Shown one piece after another: positions 1-11,561 of a DNA stretch of 64,000 nt (the stretch's first letter is position 1; each line of letters opens with the position of its first letter). The position numbers were made by a program, and so were the translations under genes. The notes beneath the pieces were generated by a model that did no database searches, was not told the origin of the DNA, and worked only from the letters and a program-made list of their open reading frames with translations. The stretch comes from Bathymodiolus brooksi (Eukaryota; Mollusca; Bivalvia; Mytilida; Modiolidae): assembly GCA_963680875.1 (NCBI GenBank), contig OY804590.1, forward strand, positions 24,614,640-24,678,639, written 5' to 3'.

Positions 1-67
1 CTTAAAATTAATTGTGCCGAGGCACATTGTTTTTAAGGAATTGAGAGATACGAGGACATTCTCCAAC

Positions 68-219
68 TTAAAATCCACCCATTGTTTTATTAATTTTTAA
101 TCTCGTAACAAAATAAAGTCTGAGTATAGTATCTAAAGTACAAAGAGAACAATAACTCTCCATTCCTCAAAAATAATGGAGAGTTTTGACAATAGATGTA
201 CATAACAGGTGGATTTTAA
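68..219. mobile_element. MITE-like repeat with TTAAAATCCACC inverted ends, copy 1
   Basis: The segment is bounded by TTAAAATCCACC (68-79) and its exact reverse complement (208-219). It contains an internal hairpin (CTCTCCATT...AATGGAGAG). A related copy lies inverted at 28969-29159. Similarity also continues outside the inverted ends: about 30-67 here matches the complement of about 29160-29200. The real element is therefore probably larger than the marked palindrome. No coding capacity is seen. Confidence 0.6.
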
Positions 220-1280
220 TTGTTGAAAACTTTCTTATTACTGAACAATTTATTCGCTTGTGAGTATGTTTGAAAAGTGTTCACTGGGACAGTTAAATTT
301 TATACCGAAAGGTTAATTGTAATACATGTATATAGGTAAATTATTGTTGTACTTGAATATATTATTACACTTGAATATAATAAATTGCTTTGTTTTAGAA
401 CCTATATAATTGTTGTCATAATAAACTTTTACCCTTTGGATAAAACCAGTGTATTAGACCAGCCATGGTACCAATGGTGTAAACAACTACCAAGTTATAT
501 AGATTGAGTTTGTTAACCAAAACTCACACACCGTACACTGAGCCCCCTAGGTTCAACAATATATCATATAATATGAACAATATATCATTGTCGTTTTGTT
601 CGATTCTGTATGACATTTTTAATTTATATACATGTAAGAAACGGAACGAAAAATGAGTTTTGAGATTGTTCAACTTCCTAAATAAAAAATCCTCGTAAAA
701 TTACTACATTTTAAAATTATAGAACCCCAGAGATTAATTTGAGGATTGCATTGGGGGTGGGGTTAGATTATGACATTGAGGACTGTTATTTTTTTAGCTC
801 TTTTTTACCAACCAAACCTTCAACTTAACATTGGTAAAAAATACCTAAAAACTGCAAAAATTACTGATGAATTATTGATACTTGGCATTGTTTTACCTAA
901 CTATTCTACTAAGCCAAGTTATATCTTTCAACTCAAGCGTGAGCTAAAAGTTGGAAATATATATTTAACCTATTCCACTTCGAAATGCTTATGCAAAACA
1001 GGAATCCGAAGTTTTTTTTTTGTGTCAAGTTGTTTTGTGTATTATTTATGTGTTATAATAATATAAGTTAAATAATTCATTTGGCCCCAGATAGTTTCAA
1101 CAGTTACAACTGTTCTGAAACATTAATGAATTGGCAGGCGCATGTTCCAAATATTTTCGGCATTTATTAGATTTTTACATTTTCTTCTCTGTCTATTATA
1201 CTTAATATGATTATACTTCAACCAGTGACGTCATCCGAGTCATCATCTACAACCTGTTTGCTCTATATTGAAACACGCCA
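220..1280. other. AT-rich non-coding stretch
   Basis: No recognisable gene, RNA or repeat was found. A 98-codon open frame at 770-1066 has AT-driven composition, no recognisable motif and no splice or repeat context, so it is not called as a gene. Confidence 0.5.
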
Positions 1281-1374
1281 TTTCATTGATTGATTGATTG
1301 GTGTTTAACACCCCATTTCCAAATAATTTCTTCTTATTCACTAATCTTTGAGAAAACATGATAACCTTTTTAGT

Positions 1375-2095
1375 TCACCTGGACCAAAGGTCCATGGGAA
1401 CTATTGCCATCACTTGGCGTCCGTCGTCTGTCGTCAGTAAACTTTTCACATTTTAAGCTTCTTCTCCGAAACCACAAGGCCAATTGGAACCAAACTTAGC
1501 AGGATGTCCTCTACAAAGTTCCTGTTTTTTGTTCCAGTCCGATATTCAACACGGCTGCCAGGGCCAATAGTATGCTCTGATTGGCTGAAATTTCAAAGAT
1601 TCTCTTCTGTGAAACTAATGAACTGACTGTACCCAAACTGTAAATGAATGACCATTGGAATGTCCTTTATCAAATTTATGTTTTTTATGTGGATCGGAAA
1701 TCCAAGATGGCCGCCACTGCAGGACATAGATTAACATTGGACCCTATGGGAAAATGTTCAAATTCCTTCTTCTCAGAAACTAAAAATATGATTAAAGCCA
1801 AACTGTACATGAATGTTCATTGGATGGTCCTCTACAAACTTTAGGTTTTTTGTTCCGATATGAAATTCAAAATGGCGTCTACGGCAGGACTTAGTTTAAC
1901 ATTTGGAAAAATGTTTCAAAACGTTTCTTCTCTGAAACCACTTGGACAATTGAAACCAAACTGCTCAGGAATGATCAATGGAGGGTCTTCTACAAAGTTT
2001 AGCCTTTTTTATGCCGATCGGAAATCCAAGATGGCCGTCACCGCAGGACATATATTAACATTGGACCCTATTTTAACTAAGAACTATATAAAAAT
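1375..2095. repeat. Bivalve dispersed repeat, about four ~160-bp tandem units
   Basis: A head 'cacttggcgtccgtcgtc' is followed by diverged tandem units containing 'tcctctacaaagttt', 'ggatcggaaatccaagatggc' and 'gcaggacat', spaced about 160 bp apart (anchors near 1704, 1869 and 2029). A related copy in the opposite orientation is at about 9165-9530. Short open frames inside it (1644-1844, 1860-2102) are products of the repeat, not genes. Confidence 0.7.
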
Positions 2096-2404
2096 AAATT
2101 AAAGAATTTGATTCGGACCAGTATATTCAATTTTTCCGTACGATGACTGTGATGGGTTGATGGGAAAGGGAACAAGTGGCAATTTATTGGAAGATTTTTG
2201 TAAAAGTATGGTAAGCGCCAACGATACTCTTCATTTTGTCACTGAATATTTTTTTATGATGTAAAGGAGGAATAACTGAAGTATGGTTGTGATTGGAGTT
2301 TTATTACAGTAAAATGGGGCAATATAGCGCTCCTTTACACACTGTTGATGTTTGGAGTAAACGCCAGTCTCCTATTCAACTTATTTTTATTCATGCTATT
2401 GTAA

Positions 2405-2712
2405 TTACTTACAAAGTTGTGCTAATGATTTGACCATTTTGAGGAAATGAGTTAAATTACTCATATTTTTGCTCAGGATTTTGCCATCCTGGGAAAATGA
2501 GTTAAATTACTCATATTTTGTGCTGATGATTTGGTCATCCTGGGAAAACAAGTAATTACTCACATTTTGTGTTGATGATTTGACTCTTCTGTGCAAGTGA
2601 GTTAAATTACTCAAATTTTGTGGCGATGATTTTACTATCCTGGGAAAACGAGTTATTACTCACATTTTCTACTGATAATGTGGTCATCATGGGAAAATGA
2701 GTAATTACTCAC
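2405..2712. repeat. ~58-bp minisatellite, about 5 diverged units
   Basis: The repeated core is 'gatgattt-g-catcctgggaaaatgagttaaattactcatattttg'. Each unit carries the small palindrome GAGT(TAA)ATTACTC. Units are diverged, so the array looks old. Confidence 0.75.
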
Positions 2713-3409
2713 CTTTCATGTACAAAGTTTTTGCTAAAAAAGATAACTTTTCTCATGCTGTTTCTATTTTTATACTGAAATATGTTTTGATAGTTTACTT
2801 CCAACTGACATTTATTTGTTTTTCTCTCAAATCGACCCGTCGGCGTTCAGTTCCAACATTTATGGTACATATTGCACAAAATGACACAATGTCATTGTAT
2901 GTAGTTTACGGGTGTCAGTAGGTCATTGTTTATGTCAACTGTGGTGTTCCATAGAATCATTTTTTGCAGATTCTATTTAGATATTATCATTTTGTAATTA
3001 ATTCATTAGAACAATCATTGAGGTTTTCTGGAGTTGCCTCCCCTTGGCAGCATAGCATCTTATTGACAGGTATATTATGAAGACTTTACAAGAAAATTAG
3101 TCGAAAACCAAAGATATTATTCATTATTTACTGGGATTAATACCATAATCAAATTTTTTATTTTATTTTTTGTTCTTGCAATGACTGATATGTAGGGCTT
3201 TTTATGACATCTCAACTATGTGTTATTCCTATTGTGTATTACCTTCTAACAAAAACGTTCACATTTGTTTTTGGCATTTTTGCATTCACCTTAAATCAAT
3301 GTAGAAAATCCTGTTATTATTATTATTTTATTTTTTGGCGTTTGTGAGTCATCACTAAAATCGGTACATTATAACTGTTGTAAGAAGTTTTTTTGTTGTT
3401 ATTTTTATG
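2713..3409. other. Non-coding stretch, nothing recognised
   Basis: AT-rich sequence with homopolymer T runs. No gene or known repeat was identified. Confidence 0.4.
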
Positions 3410-3418
3410 ATATTTGGT

Positions 3419-4026
3419 TAGCTGCAATAATGTAGCTCCTGTGACAAACTTGTGTCTCGGCAGAGCTACAACGCGGTCCCATTCGTCACAATAGTGCAAA
3501 AAAAAGTTGTAGTTGAAACAAAAAAACTCACTATTTACGCTTCAAACATTGCATTATAACTATTACTGATGATCCCAGTTCTTGTTAAATCGGTTTGGCT
3601 GAGAAATATATGCTTTTCAAAGGTAGCAACAACCTTGTTCAAATTTATCGATCGTTTGCCATAACCGGAAACTACGGAAGGCGGAGCTTTTCTAAATATG
3701 GTATTACTTACTACACGTAGTAAACGGCTGATGTAAACATTCACGCCTCAAATCGCCAAATATGGTATCGACATCCAAATAGTGAGGTCGGAAATGACGA
3801 AATTCAAAATGTTCAGAGAGAAAGTAAACATGGATTTTTATTTTGTGGGAATTACATTCTAAAATACTGGTAAAGGAAAGGTTATGTCTTATTATTGATA
3901 AATGCTGGCTTCAGAAACTCTGTAAGCGAGCGCAAAAAATCTCGGCGGCTGCTCCATTACGTGTAATAGCATCCCGTTATAACCCTTGCGAGTAAGCGAG
4001 CATTTAGGGTTTTATTATTAGAACTA
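3419..4026 (+). mobile_element. 608-bp non-autonomous TIR DNA transposon, copy A, with perfect 9-bp TSD
   Basis: The element starts TAGCTGCAATAAT and its other end, read inward, is TAGTTCTAATAAT: an imperfect 13-bp TIR with 10 matches. It is flanked on both sides by the exact 9-bp direct repeat ATATTTGGT (3410-3418 and 4027-4035). A second full copy is inverted at 22451-23060 with a different perfect 9-bp duplication, which fixes the ends independently. A subterminal hairpin (GTAGCTC...GAGCTAC) lies at one end, and two GTAAGCGAGC-type repeats at the other. There is no transposase, so it is non-autonomous. A 9-bp TSD is typical of Mutator-like or Rehavkus-like families; the assignment is inference. 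Confidence 0.88.
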
Positions 4027-4597
4027 ATATTTGGTGTGTTTGATGAGCAAATTTCTGTGATTAATTTTTAATTATGTTGATTTCTTGTAAACAGTTTAAT
4101 CTATTAACTATACATAAATATATGTATGTATATTTTAATAAACTTGTGTACACACAATTCATGCCAAAAAATATCTGTAAATGTCATGTGGCAAACAAAG
4201 AAAAAAGTTTTCATTTTGTGAACAACGCAAAATGGATTGGAATGTAATTTTATCAGCAGTAAATGATGTATTTTCTATCATAGGGAATCCCTCATTAATA
4301 TATATTAATATGTTACTGCCATGCTTTGATTTATTTGCTTTAAAAAAGGATCCCTCCTTAATGTGTTACTGCTCCATGTTGATGTAGTTGCTATGACAAG
4401 GGATCCTTCATTGATAAAGATAGTATGTTACTGCCCAACATTACACCACGTGTTGTTTTTAGACTTTATTTGTCTCATGTTTTTATTGTTTATTTACGTA
4501 TGAACTGTGTATACATATAAGTTGATTAGACATGTAGAATCTGATCAATACAGGAAGGTGGAATCAAAACTATTCAACCGCGAACTCAGGTACAATA

Positions 4598-4815
4598 AGG
4601 TCACAATGATTGATTTATTGTGAAAGTACATTTATTCGTTGGCCCCCAATTTTCGTGGTTTCTGCGAAATGCATTGATCCATGGCTTCTTGAATTCGTGG
4701 TTTCCAACACTACAGGAATCAATCAATGGGACAATTGTATTTCGTTGGATTTTAATTTCCGTGATTTAAGTGAACCACAAAATCCACGAAAATTAGAACC
4801 GCACGATTAATAATG
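4598..4815. repeat. Fold-back MITE-like repeat ('ttcgtgg' family)
   Basis: The left side 'aattttcgtggtttctgcg' and right side 'ccacgaaaatt' are inverted to each other, and similar 'ttcgtggatcc / atccacgaat' pairs recur at about 5485-5645. This resembles a palindromic repeat common in invertebrate genomes. The 66-codon frame inside it is not a gene. Confidence 0.45.
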
Positions 4816-5029
4816 ATGTCACAGTATAGTTTTTAAAAATAAATATGTCTGAATTCCTTCCACCCAATTTTAATAGAATATTTGTAGTTCAATCTGATAA
4901 TCTTACTATTTTTTTTAATGTGGAAAGAGAAAAGAAAAAAAAATATTCCAGCACTTTTTTATAGGTGCTCTATAAAACTGGTTTCATAGGGATAAGCATT
5001 AAAACAATCTTTTACCCTCCCTGTAGTTT

Positions 5030-5135
5030 TGTGACAGGTCGGTGGTTTTCTCTGGGTAGTCCGGTTTCCTCCACCATATAACTGACATTTTGTGGAAAGT
5101 GGCATTAAACACCATAAATCAACCAACCAACACTG
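5030..5135 (+). repeat. SINE body fragment
   Basis: Contains 'cggtggttttctctgggtagtccggtttcctccacca' followed by 'gtggaaagtggcattaaacacc'. This is the 3' body of the tRNA-derived SINE that is complete at 28415-28697. The tRNA head is missing here. Confidence 0.7.
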
Positions 5136-6030
5136 TAGTTTTGTCTTCTGAAAATTGTAAGATCTATATATCAGTTCATCGTGGCCTTTATATTTTACAT
5201 CTGTGTGGAATTTGCTAGTGATCCTATGGGATCTGCTTTATAGTACTGCCAATGATTAATAATGTAAAAATGAAAATTTTTAAAGGTTTCATCTGCCATA
5301 CATATGTAATTAATTTACTTACCAATTTTCAAATATCTATCAATTTTGTGGGGTTGATAATGAATGTAAAGACAATGAAATAAGATTGTGATTTCACAGA
5401 TATTTTGTGCTGCCACAGTATGAGCGAGTTACTCGTCATTTAACATAGAAATTTCTGTAGAAGTTGATATAAGGGATATTATTTGTCACAATTTTCGTGG
5501 ATCCAGACCACAAATTTTTAAGATTTTCAAAAAGTTTTTCAATTAACAGGAACAGCACCTATGAATAACACGGTATCTATATTTTGATATTTTTATTTTG
5601 GAAATTCGAAAATTAAGGAATCTAAGAATCCACGAATATATCTTTTACGAGCAATAGACTGCAAATTTGGATCTTTGAATTTGATTTCTTTCACCCTACC
5701 CTGCAAAACTCACAATGTCAGATGAGATGAAGATAGTGAGGTACTGTTATATAACACAGCTAATGTCATCTTTTTACTCAGTATACATGTATTGTATTAT
5801 TATTTTTAAAGGTTAGTGGATCAGTTTATACATGTAGTAAGAAAGACATGTTTGTTACATGTACGTGTCGTATTGATTCTGTCAACATTCCGTCAATAAC
5901 TCGACAAAAGGACGTTGTAGTGACCATTATCATTCAAAATTGAATGCACCTGCTTTGCAAGAAACAAGTGGGTTATTTCCCTTTTGTAATAATGTTAAGT
6001 CAAGCTAAGTCTTGACCTTTTATCCATAAT
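5136..6030. other. AT-rich non-coding stretch
   Basis: No gene was seen. A probable old fold-back repeat ('attttcgtggatcc ... gaatccacgaatat') occupies about 5485-5645. Confidence 0.4.
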
Positions 6031-6036
6031 TGATTC

Positions 6037-6215
6037 TGACAAGGGAGATAATTATTTTTACAAGAGAGATAATTATTTTTGTCAAGGGATATACTTATGT
6101 TTACAAGGGAGATAATTATTATTGTAAGGGAGATGATTATTTTTACATGGGAGATAATTATTATTGTAAGGGAGATAATGCAAAAAAAAAGTTTTAATGT
6201 AATTTAGTGAAGGGA
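6037..6215 (+). repeat. 'aagggagataattattt' minisatellite
   Basis: About seven imperfect ~24-bp units, each with (c)aagggagataattatt and a variable linker. The motif 'aagggagataa' is common in molluscan intergenic DNA. Confidence 0.7.
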
Positions 6216-6483
6216 GATAACTCATGGTTTTCACTATAACTTTCAATGTTTATTAACGCACAGTGTAGAATTTGACAGAATTGACTCGATTCGTACCAAG
6301 TGTCAGTTAATTAGAACATTGATTTTATTAATGCAATGAAACAACATCGGAGTTCTCGTAATAGAGATGTATTATGCAGGGACAGGTAACTTCTCATTTG
6401 ATCAGATGTATTTATGGCATTGACTGTCCCTTTTAATCATATACATTTGTCTTTACGTAAAGCATAGCGGTATAAATAAAATA

Positions 6484-6660
6484 CAGTCAAACCTGTCTAA
6501 ACCGAAACCCTTTGGGACTGAAGAATTTGTTCAGCTTAGACAGGTGCTTGGTTTACACAGGGTCAAATTAGATAGACATTTGGTAGATGGGACTGTAAAG
6601 TCTGTCTGGATTAGGCAGGTTTTCGATTTACTCAGCGTTTGATTTAGACAGGTTTCACTG
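6484..6660. mobile_element. MITE with CAGTcAAACCTGTCTAA inverted ends
   Basis: The left end CAGTCAAACCTGTCTAAA and right end TTTAGACAGGTTTCACTG are inverted repeats with one mismatch in the first 17 nt. The same type of end occurs at 61432. It resembles pogo/Tigger-type MITE termini. A TA duplication is visible only on the left here (TA at 6482-6483; GA on the right). Confidence 0.65.
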
Positions 6661-6706
6661 GACTTGGACATTTAGAGTTTGAAAGCAATGTATAATTCCA
6701 TTTCAT

Positions 6707-6736
6707 GGGGGGGGGGAGGGGGGGGGAGGAGGAGGG
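6707..6736 (+). other. G-rich run, possible G-quadruplex
   Basis: Runs of ten and nine Gs separated by single A residues, then ggaggaggg. Such tracts can fold as a G-quadruplex and are also prone to sequencing error. Confidence 0.5.
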
Positions 6737-7147
6737 TATATATTTTTGATTAAAGACACTGCATGGACATGGACTCCTAAGATAAATTGTCACATTAAGG
6801 GGTTAAGGGAGTATCAACAATGTATGTAGGGACAGTGCAGAAGAAACCTGGGTTAAAATTCATCAAATGAGGAATGTACCTTGATTATCATCGGAGAAGA
6901 ATGTCATCATTTACTTACCTGCTTTGACCAAGTTACTGTAATGAGTATTCAGTTGATATGAATATCATTATTTAGTACTTTTATTGTTAATGTTAACTTT
7001 TGTTGAACAGCTTAAAATGTTGTATTGATTTCAGATATATGTTAAATTTGTTCAAATACTGTCAATTCACAAATTAGTGCGATGTTTTTATTGATAGGAA
7101 AAATGCAACAGGACCGAGATCGTATTATTCAAACACACATCAGTGAC

Positions 7148-7262
7148 TTGCGGCAGGTTGGTGGTTTTCTCTGGGTACTCAGATTTCCTCTACCAATAAA
7201 ACTGACCGCCACTATATAACTGAAATATTGTTGAAAGTGGCGTTATACACCATAAAATCAAA
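7148..7262 (+). repeat. SINE body fragment
   Basis: Reads 'ggtggttttctctgggtactc...cctctaccaataaaactgaccgccac...gaaatattgttgaaagtggcgtta'. Same SINE family as 28415-28697, without its tRNA head. Confidence 0.75.
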
Positions 7263-8549
7263 CCAAACCTCGCATTTAGAAAAATATTTGTAAATCAAAA
7301 CAATAAAGAAGAATGAAAGTGTAATAAAATTACTTAGTATCTGCTAACAGTCAGACATCTAGAGTTCATTTTTTTTCAACAAGACAGTGGCCTTAGTTTA
7401 ATCTAACACAGTCTTCGCGCTAACCCACTTGCCCGAAGCCCGGTACAAGTAAAACTGGATTCGGACAAGTGAAAATTATGAAAGAATTTGTTTGAATAAA
7501 TAGAAAATTATTCTAAATTTGGATTTTGTGCAAGTAGATGAAAAAAAATAAGACAAATACTGCTGTCATTTTCACCACAGATCTAGGGTGCAGGTTTCAC
7601 ATTAATAAATGAATGCATTACTTTGTGAATTTAGAGTAGTTAGTTCGCAGTCTTAGAAACCTTGACATTATGGGATTTCTCTTTACACCAAGCAAATGTC
7701 AGTTCTTACATAATTGTATAAAATATATATAGAACTGACATTTCCATTTTCGTTTTGTATATAATTGACCCATGATCCATTCGGTTCTAAAACTAAGAAA
7801 TTTTTTAACATAGCCTTTTTTTGAGACTAGCCTATTGTTTGATTAGATGCACATTTTGTAATGTCTTTGAATATGTTGATGTTTTGGATGGGGGTCTATT
7901 TTACTCCATATATGACTTCTACTCTTTTTCTGCTTCTGCCAAAATATTATCGTCTTCATGATGTTGAAGATTATGTCAATGGTTGCCCATTGCAACTGAA
8001 CTCTCATGTGACAAAGCATACTATTTAAACTATATCTTCAGATTGTCACCACCCATGAATGGTGTAAGGAGGGGCGCGGGGGTGCTGTTTTGTAATGTTA
8101 AGTGCCCACCATATATGTGTTTGGATTCATTATTCTTTAAATACAGAATTCAATAAAAACTAGCTAATGATAAAAATATTGTTGGGAATTCTTGACCTTT
8201 GATCTCAGATGTTAATCAGGTCATGTCATTGTTTTTAAACTGAAATTAAATTTAATAAAAAAATGTATTCTTGAAATGAAAACTTATTGTTAACTTAGCA
8301 AAATTTAAAACACAACATTTTTTCTCTTAAAATATACAGGATGTTTTTTTTTCAAATTTAAGTCAAGCAAATTGTACATGTATTACATTTATATGGTCAA
8401 GAATATTCAATTACAAATACCTTAAACATTACATTGAAAACATAGAGGGAATGACAAACACTGTGTAACCTGTTTCAGAATGTAGTTATTTCTGAAATAT
8501 TGGATAAAATTATACATCATTTCATCATAAATTTCAGTAGTGGCTGTTT
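7263..8549. other. AT-rich non-coding stretch
   Basis: No gene, RNA or clear repeat was recognised on either strand. Confidence 0.4.
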
Positions 8550-8793
8550 GTTTCTTTCTCAGTTTATTTTTAAGTGAATGGGTTCTATTTTTGTAGGACC
8601 TTGGACATTCCCCATTCTTATTGCAAACTTGTTTCTTTCTCAGTTTATTTTTAAGTGAATGGGTTCTATTTTTGTAGGACCTTGGACATTCCCCATTCTT
8701 ATTGACAACTTGTTTCTTTCTCAGTTTATTTTTAGTGAATGGGTTCTATTTTTGTAGGACCTTGGAAATTCCCCATTCTTATTGACAACATGT
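8550..8793 (+). repeat. 81-bp tandem triplication
   Basis: Three nearly identical units start at 8550, 8631 and 8712. Each contains 'tttctttctcag' and 'ttctatttttgtagga', both of which look like 3' splice acceptors on the + strand. There is no coding frame downstream to support an exon, so it is called a repeat. Confidence 0.85.
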
Positions 8794-8929
8794 TGCTTGC
8801 TTGAGTTATAGTGTTATGTTAAGTTGATAGAGCAAATGTTTGTTTGATGTATGAGGATTATTTTGAAATAAATTGTCTGTTATGACTGTATTTTAACATT
8901 TTTGTTTTGTTTAGCCAATTACTCCGTCA

Positions 8930-9652
8930 ACCTCATCAGTGGTGTATTGGTTGGCGTACTCGCCTCGAGTGAGGTAAATCGTGGGTTCGAGCACCGATGG
9001 GGTCAAACTAAAGACTATAAAATTGGTATTTTTTTTGGCTTCACCCCTAAGCAACCAGCATTAAGGAGAAAGAGCAAAGATTGGTTGGCTCAGAATCAGG
9101 ATAATGTGTCCGAGTGGGGCGACGTGTCTATCCACGGACTGTTGTTTCAGTGAACTATAAACTAGTGGGTTGAGCCTGTGTCGCTCACCTTTCATTCTGT
9201 TTTGAGCAAACTTTATACAGAACCCTCTATAGGTGCTTTCTACCAAATGTCGGTTCATTTGGCTATTCGGTTTCAGAGGAGAACATTTGTTTTTAGAAAT
9301 CAACCAATCAGAAACAATAATTGGCTGTGGTGGCCATGTTTGTTATTGGATCTGGACAAAATGAGCAATCTTTACAGATGACCTTCCATAGATGCTTCCT
9401 ACCAAGTTTCAGTTCATTTAGCTAAGGTGTTTCAGAGGAGAAGATTTAACATATGAAAAGTTAACGGACGACGGACGCCAAGTGATGGCAAAAGCTAACA
9501 TTGCCTTTGCAAGGTGAACTAAAAATTCAACTCAGTATGTTGGTCTAGTACAAAGCAGACTTCATCATCATCTCATTGAAAATTAACTTGTTCTTGCCAT
9601 GCTATAGCTGAAAAATTGCCGAGTTGGCATTAATCAACAATCACTCACTTAC
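8930..9652 (+). mobile_element. tRNA-derived SINE split by a nested repeat
   Basis: The tRNA-like head (about 8935-8995) has an A-box-like 'tggttggcgtactc' and B box 'gggttcgag'. The body continues to about 9158. The remaining body resumes at about 9533 ('ctcagtatgttggtctagtacaaagc') and ends 'caatcactcact'. The uninterrupted relative at 19225-19555 shows that 9160-9530 is an insertion. Confidence 0.75.
9165..9530 (-). repeat. Bivalve dispersed repeat inserted in a SINE
   Basis: Contains 'ggacgacggacgccaagtgatggcaa', the reverse complement of the head at about 1395-1425, and repeated 'taccaaatgtcggttcattt' units. It interrupts the surrounding SINE. Open frames at 8902-9153 and 9178-9381 are products of these repeats. 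Confidence 0.7.
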
Positions 9653-10023
9653 TCACGTTTACTCAATGGAATTACATGGCGATTAGTAGAACCAAAACAT
9701 TCCAAGGAATAGTTTCAAAAATAGCCTCCACGTTTCATGTTCGTCCTATATTCAATTCAATATGGCCACCACATCAGAGTACATAATAATTTCTGATTAT
9801 TGAAAATTTGGAGAGAGAGAAAAAAACATACACATGTACTAAAAAATGAAAAACAAAAAATACCACACGGTGTCGGAACAGTTCCAAAATCCAATAGTAA
9901 AAATCGTAAAAGGAAGCACAATTATTGCGATATTTGGACCAAGACAACAGGATTCATCTATGAGTGGTTCTAATAGAAGATTCACAATTATGTTGCAATC
10001 TGATGTGACCATCAATTATTATT

Positions 10024-10140
10024 TCTGAAGAAAAGTTTGAAGATACCAAGGAGGAAATCAGAAGCTGTCAAATGAAAGACAATGAATTGGCCAAAAGAAA
10101 AAGGACAAAAGGACAAATAATGATCTACAAAACGGTGTAA
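10024..10140 (-). repeat. Penelope-like element 3'-tail fragment
   Basis: The sequence 'aagtttgaagataccaa...aaatcagaagc...gacaatgaatt...aaggacaaaagg...gatctacaaaa' matches the tail seen complete at 23700-24100. On the minus strand it reads as the 3' untranslated tail of a Penelope-like retroelement. Confidence 0.6.
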
Positions 10141-10554
10141 ACATCAACTAAAAATTGAACAACATGAAACCAACAAAAACCGTAAGGATGTAAACCAACT
10201 GCAGACCGAAAGGCTATATATAGCTAAGTGCCATTTAACACTCATTTTAGGGTATGAGTTATGATCATTATTGAAAACCCTACTATGACTGTGGAATGCA
10301 GAACGGCAATACAATGTTTGTAGCTTTTCTTTAATTTGCTTAAGTATTAAATTTGATGATTTATCATGTTCATTTACATCGATGTCCTTTCTTACTAATT
10401 CAATAATAGCACTCGGCAAATATAGTATTAAACCAATCTAGACAAATTCTGTATAGATAATTTGATTGTTGTTTAATTTCAATGGAGAAAGCAGTATTTC
10501 CGCTTTTTTGTGATGAGAACAAGTTAACATTGATTGATTATTGCCTTCTCTAAT

Positions 10555-10930
10555 ATGAAGAAGAGGTTAAATATGTCAAAGGGGTAATCAGAATTCGTAA
10601 ATCGAGGAAGGACAGAAAACACAATGGTTAAAAAAGGACAAAAACTATCTACAAAACATTATGCAGAAAATTAAAGATCGACCAACACGAACCCCACTAA
10701 AATCGGGGGTGAACTTATGTGTTCCGGAATGGTAAGCAGTTCCTACTCCAATGGTGACACCCGTCATTGGCGGTATAAACAAAGTCGTGATCAATTCCCG
10801 ATATAATTTACTTCTGACGTGTGTATTGTCGGACAAATATTGGACATCATTTCGAAGTAATTTCGGGGCCGTCGTGATCGTATGGTAGTTGGATTTACAA
10901 CTTTCTGTGCAATCAGTGCCCATAACCACT
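10555..10930 (-). repeat. Penelope-like element 3'-tail fragment with adjoining repeat-derived ORF
   Basis: Same tail as at 23.7 kb: 'aaaggggtaatcagaattcgtaaatcg', then 'accccactaaaatcgggggtgaac', then 'ggtaagcagttcctactcca'. The minus-strand frame 10645-10929 (94 codons) is this tail plus extra sequence. I do not regard it as a gene. Confidence 0.6.
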
Positions 10931-11073
10931 AAAGTCGAGAATTCGAACCCCGCTCATGGCGCTGTGTACTCGATACAACATTATGTAATAAAGTTTGTTA
11001 GTGACTTGCGACAGATCGTCACTTCCGGTAGCATGAACGCTTAAAATTTCTGAGGAAAAATTTGAATTTGTTT

Positions 11074-11363
11074 GGGACCAACAATTTAACTTGAAGGTAG
11101 GGGGGGGGGGGGTTATGTTTTTTGTTTCGTTCAGAAATTTTTTTCGGACAACACGAGAGTTAGAATATTTAATTTTTTTGTCGCGCAAAGCGCGAATTTT
11201 TTTTCCAGAATTTAACATTAGGTTATATGACAAAAACTCTGAATCAGAATTTTTTTCCTCCACCAAAATCAGTATATTTTTTTCAGCAACATTGGAAATC
11301 AGAATATTTTTTTAGAAAAAAAACCATAACCCCCCCTCCCCCTCAAGTTAAATGGTCGTTCCC
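11074..11363. mobile_element. Palindromic MITE with poly-G/poly-C arms
   Basis: The left arm 'gggaccaacaatttaacttg' plus a G run (to about 11118) and the right arm (C run, 'caagttaaatggtcgttccc', 11324-11363) are inverted repeats of about 40 bp around a T-rich centre. There is no coding content; frames at 10913-11266 (-) and 11091-11315 (+) are incidental. Confidence 0.7.
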
Positions 11364-11561
11364 TTATCGCTATAAATCGCCGAAATTTGTGACCATCAAA
11401 TCATAGTTCATGGCAAATGTGAAAAGTGGACTCTGATAATTATCTAGGATTATATTTTATCGCAGGAAAATGCAAATTTTTTTTTAAAATTGTATATTTT
11501 GTCTCGGGAAAATTCATCATTTGTTTAAAATTGTATCCAAACTACATACATTTTTAGTTAA

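Noticed and set aside
770..1066. 98-codon open frame, + strand
   Set aside because: AT-rich low-complexity translation, no motif, no splice or promoter context; chance frame.
4610..4810. 66-codon frame, + strand
   Set aside because: Falls inside a palindromic 'ttcgtgg' repeat.
9846..10028. 60-codon frame 'MKNKKYHTVSEQFQNP...'
   Set aside because: Vague resemblance to repeat-derived peptides; no firm family and no context.
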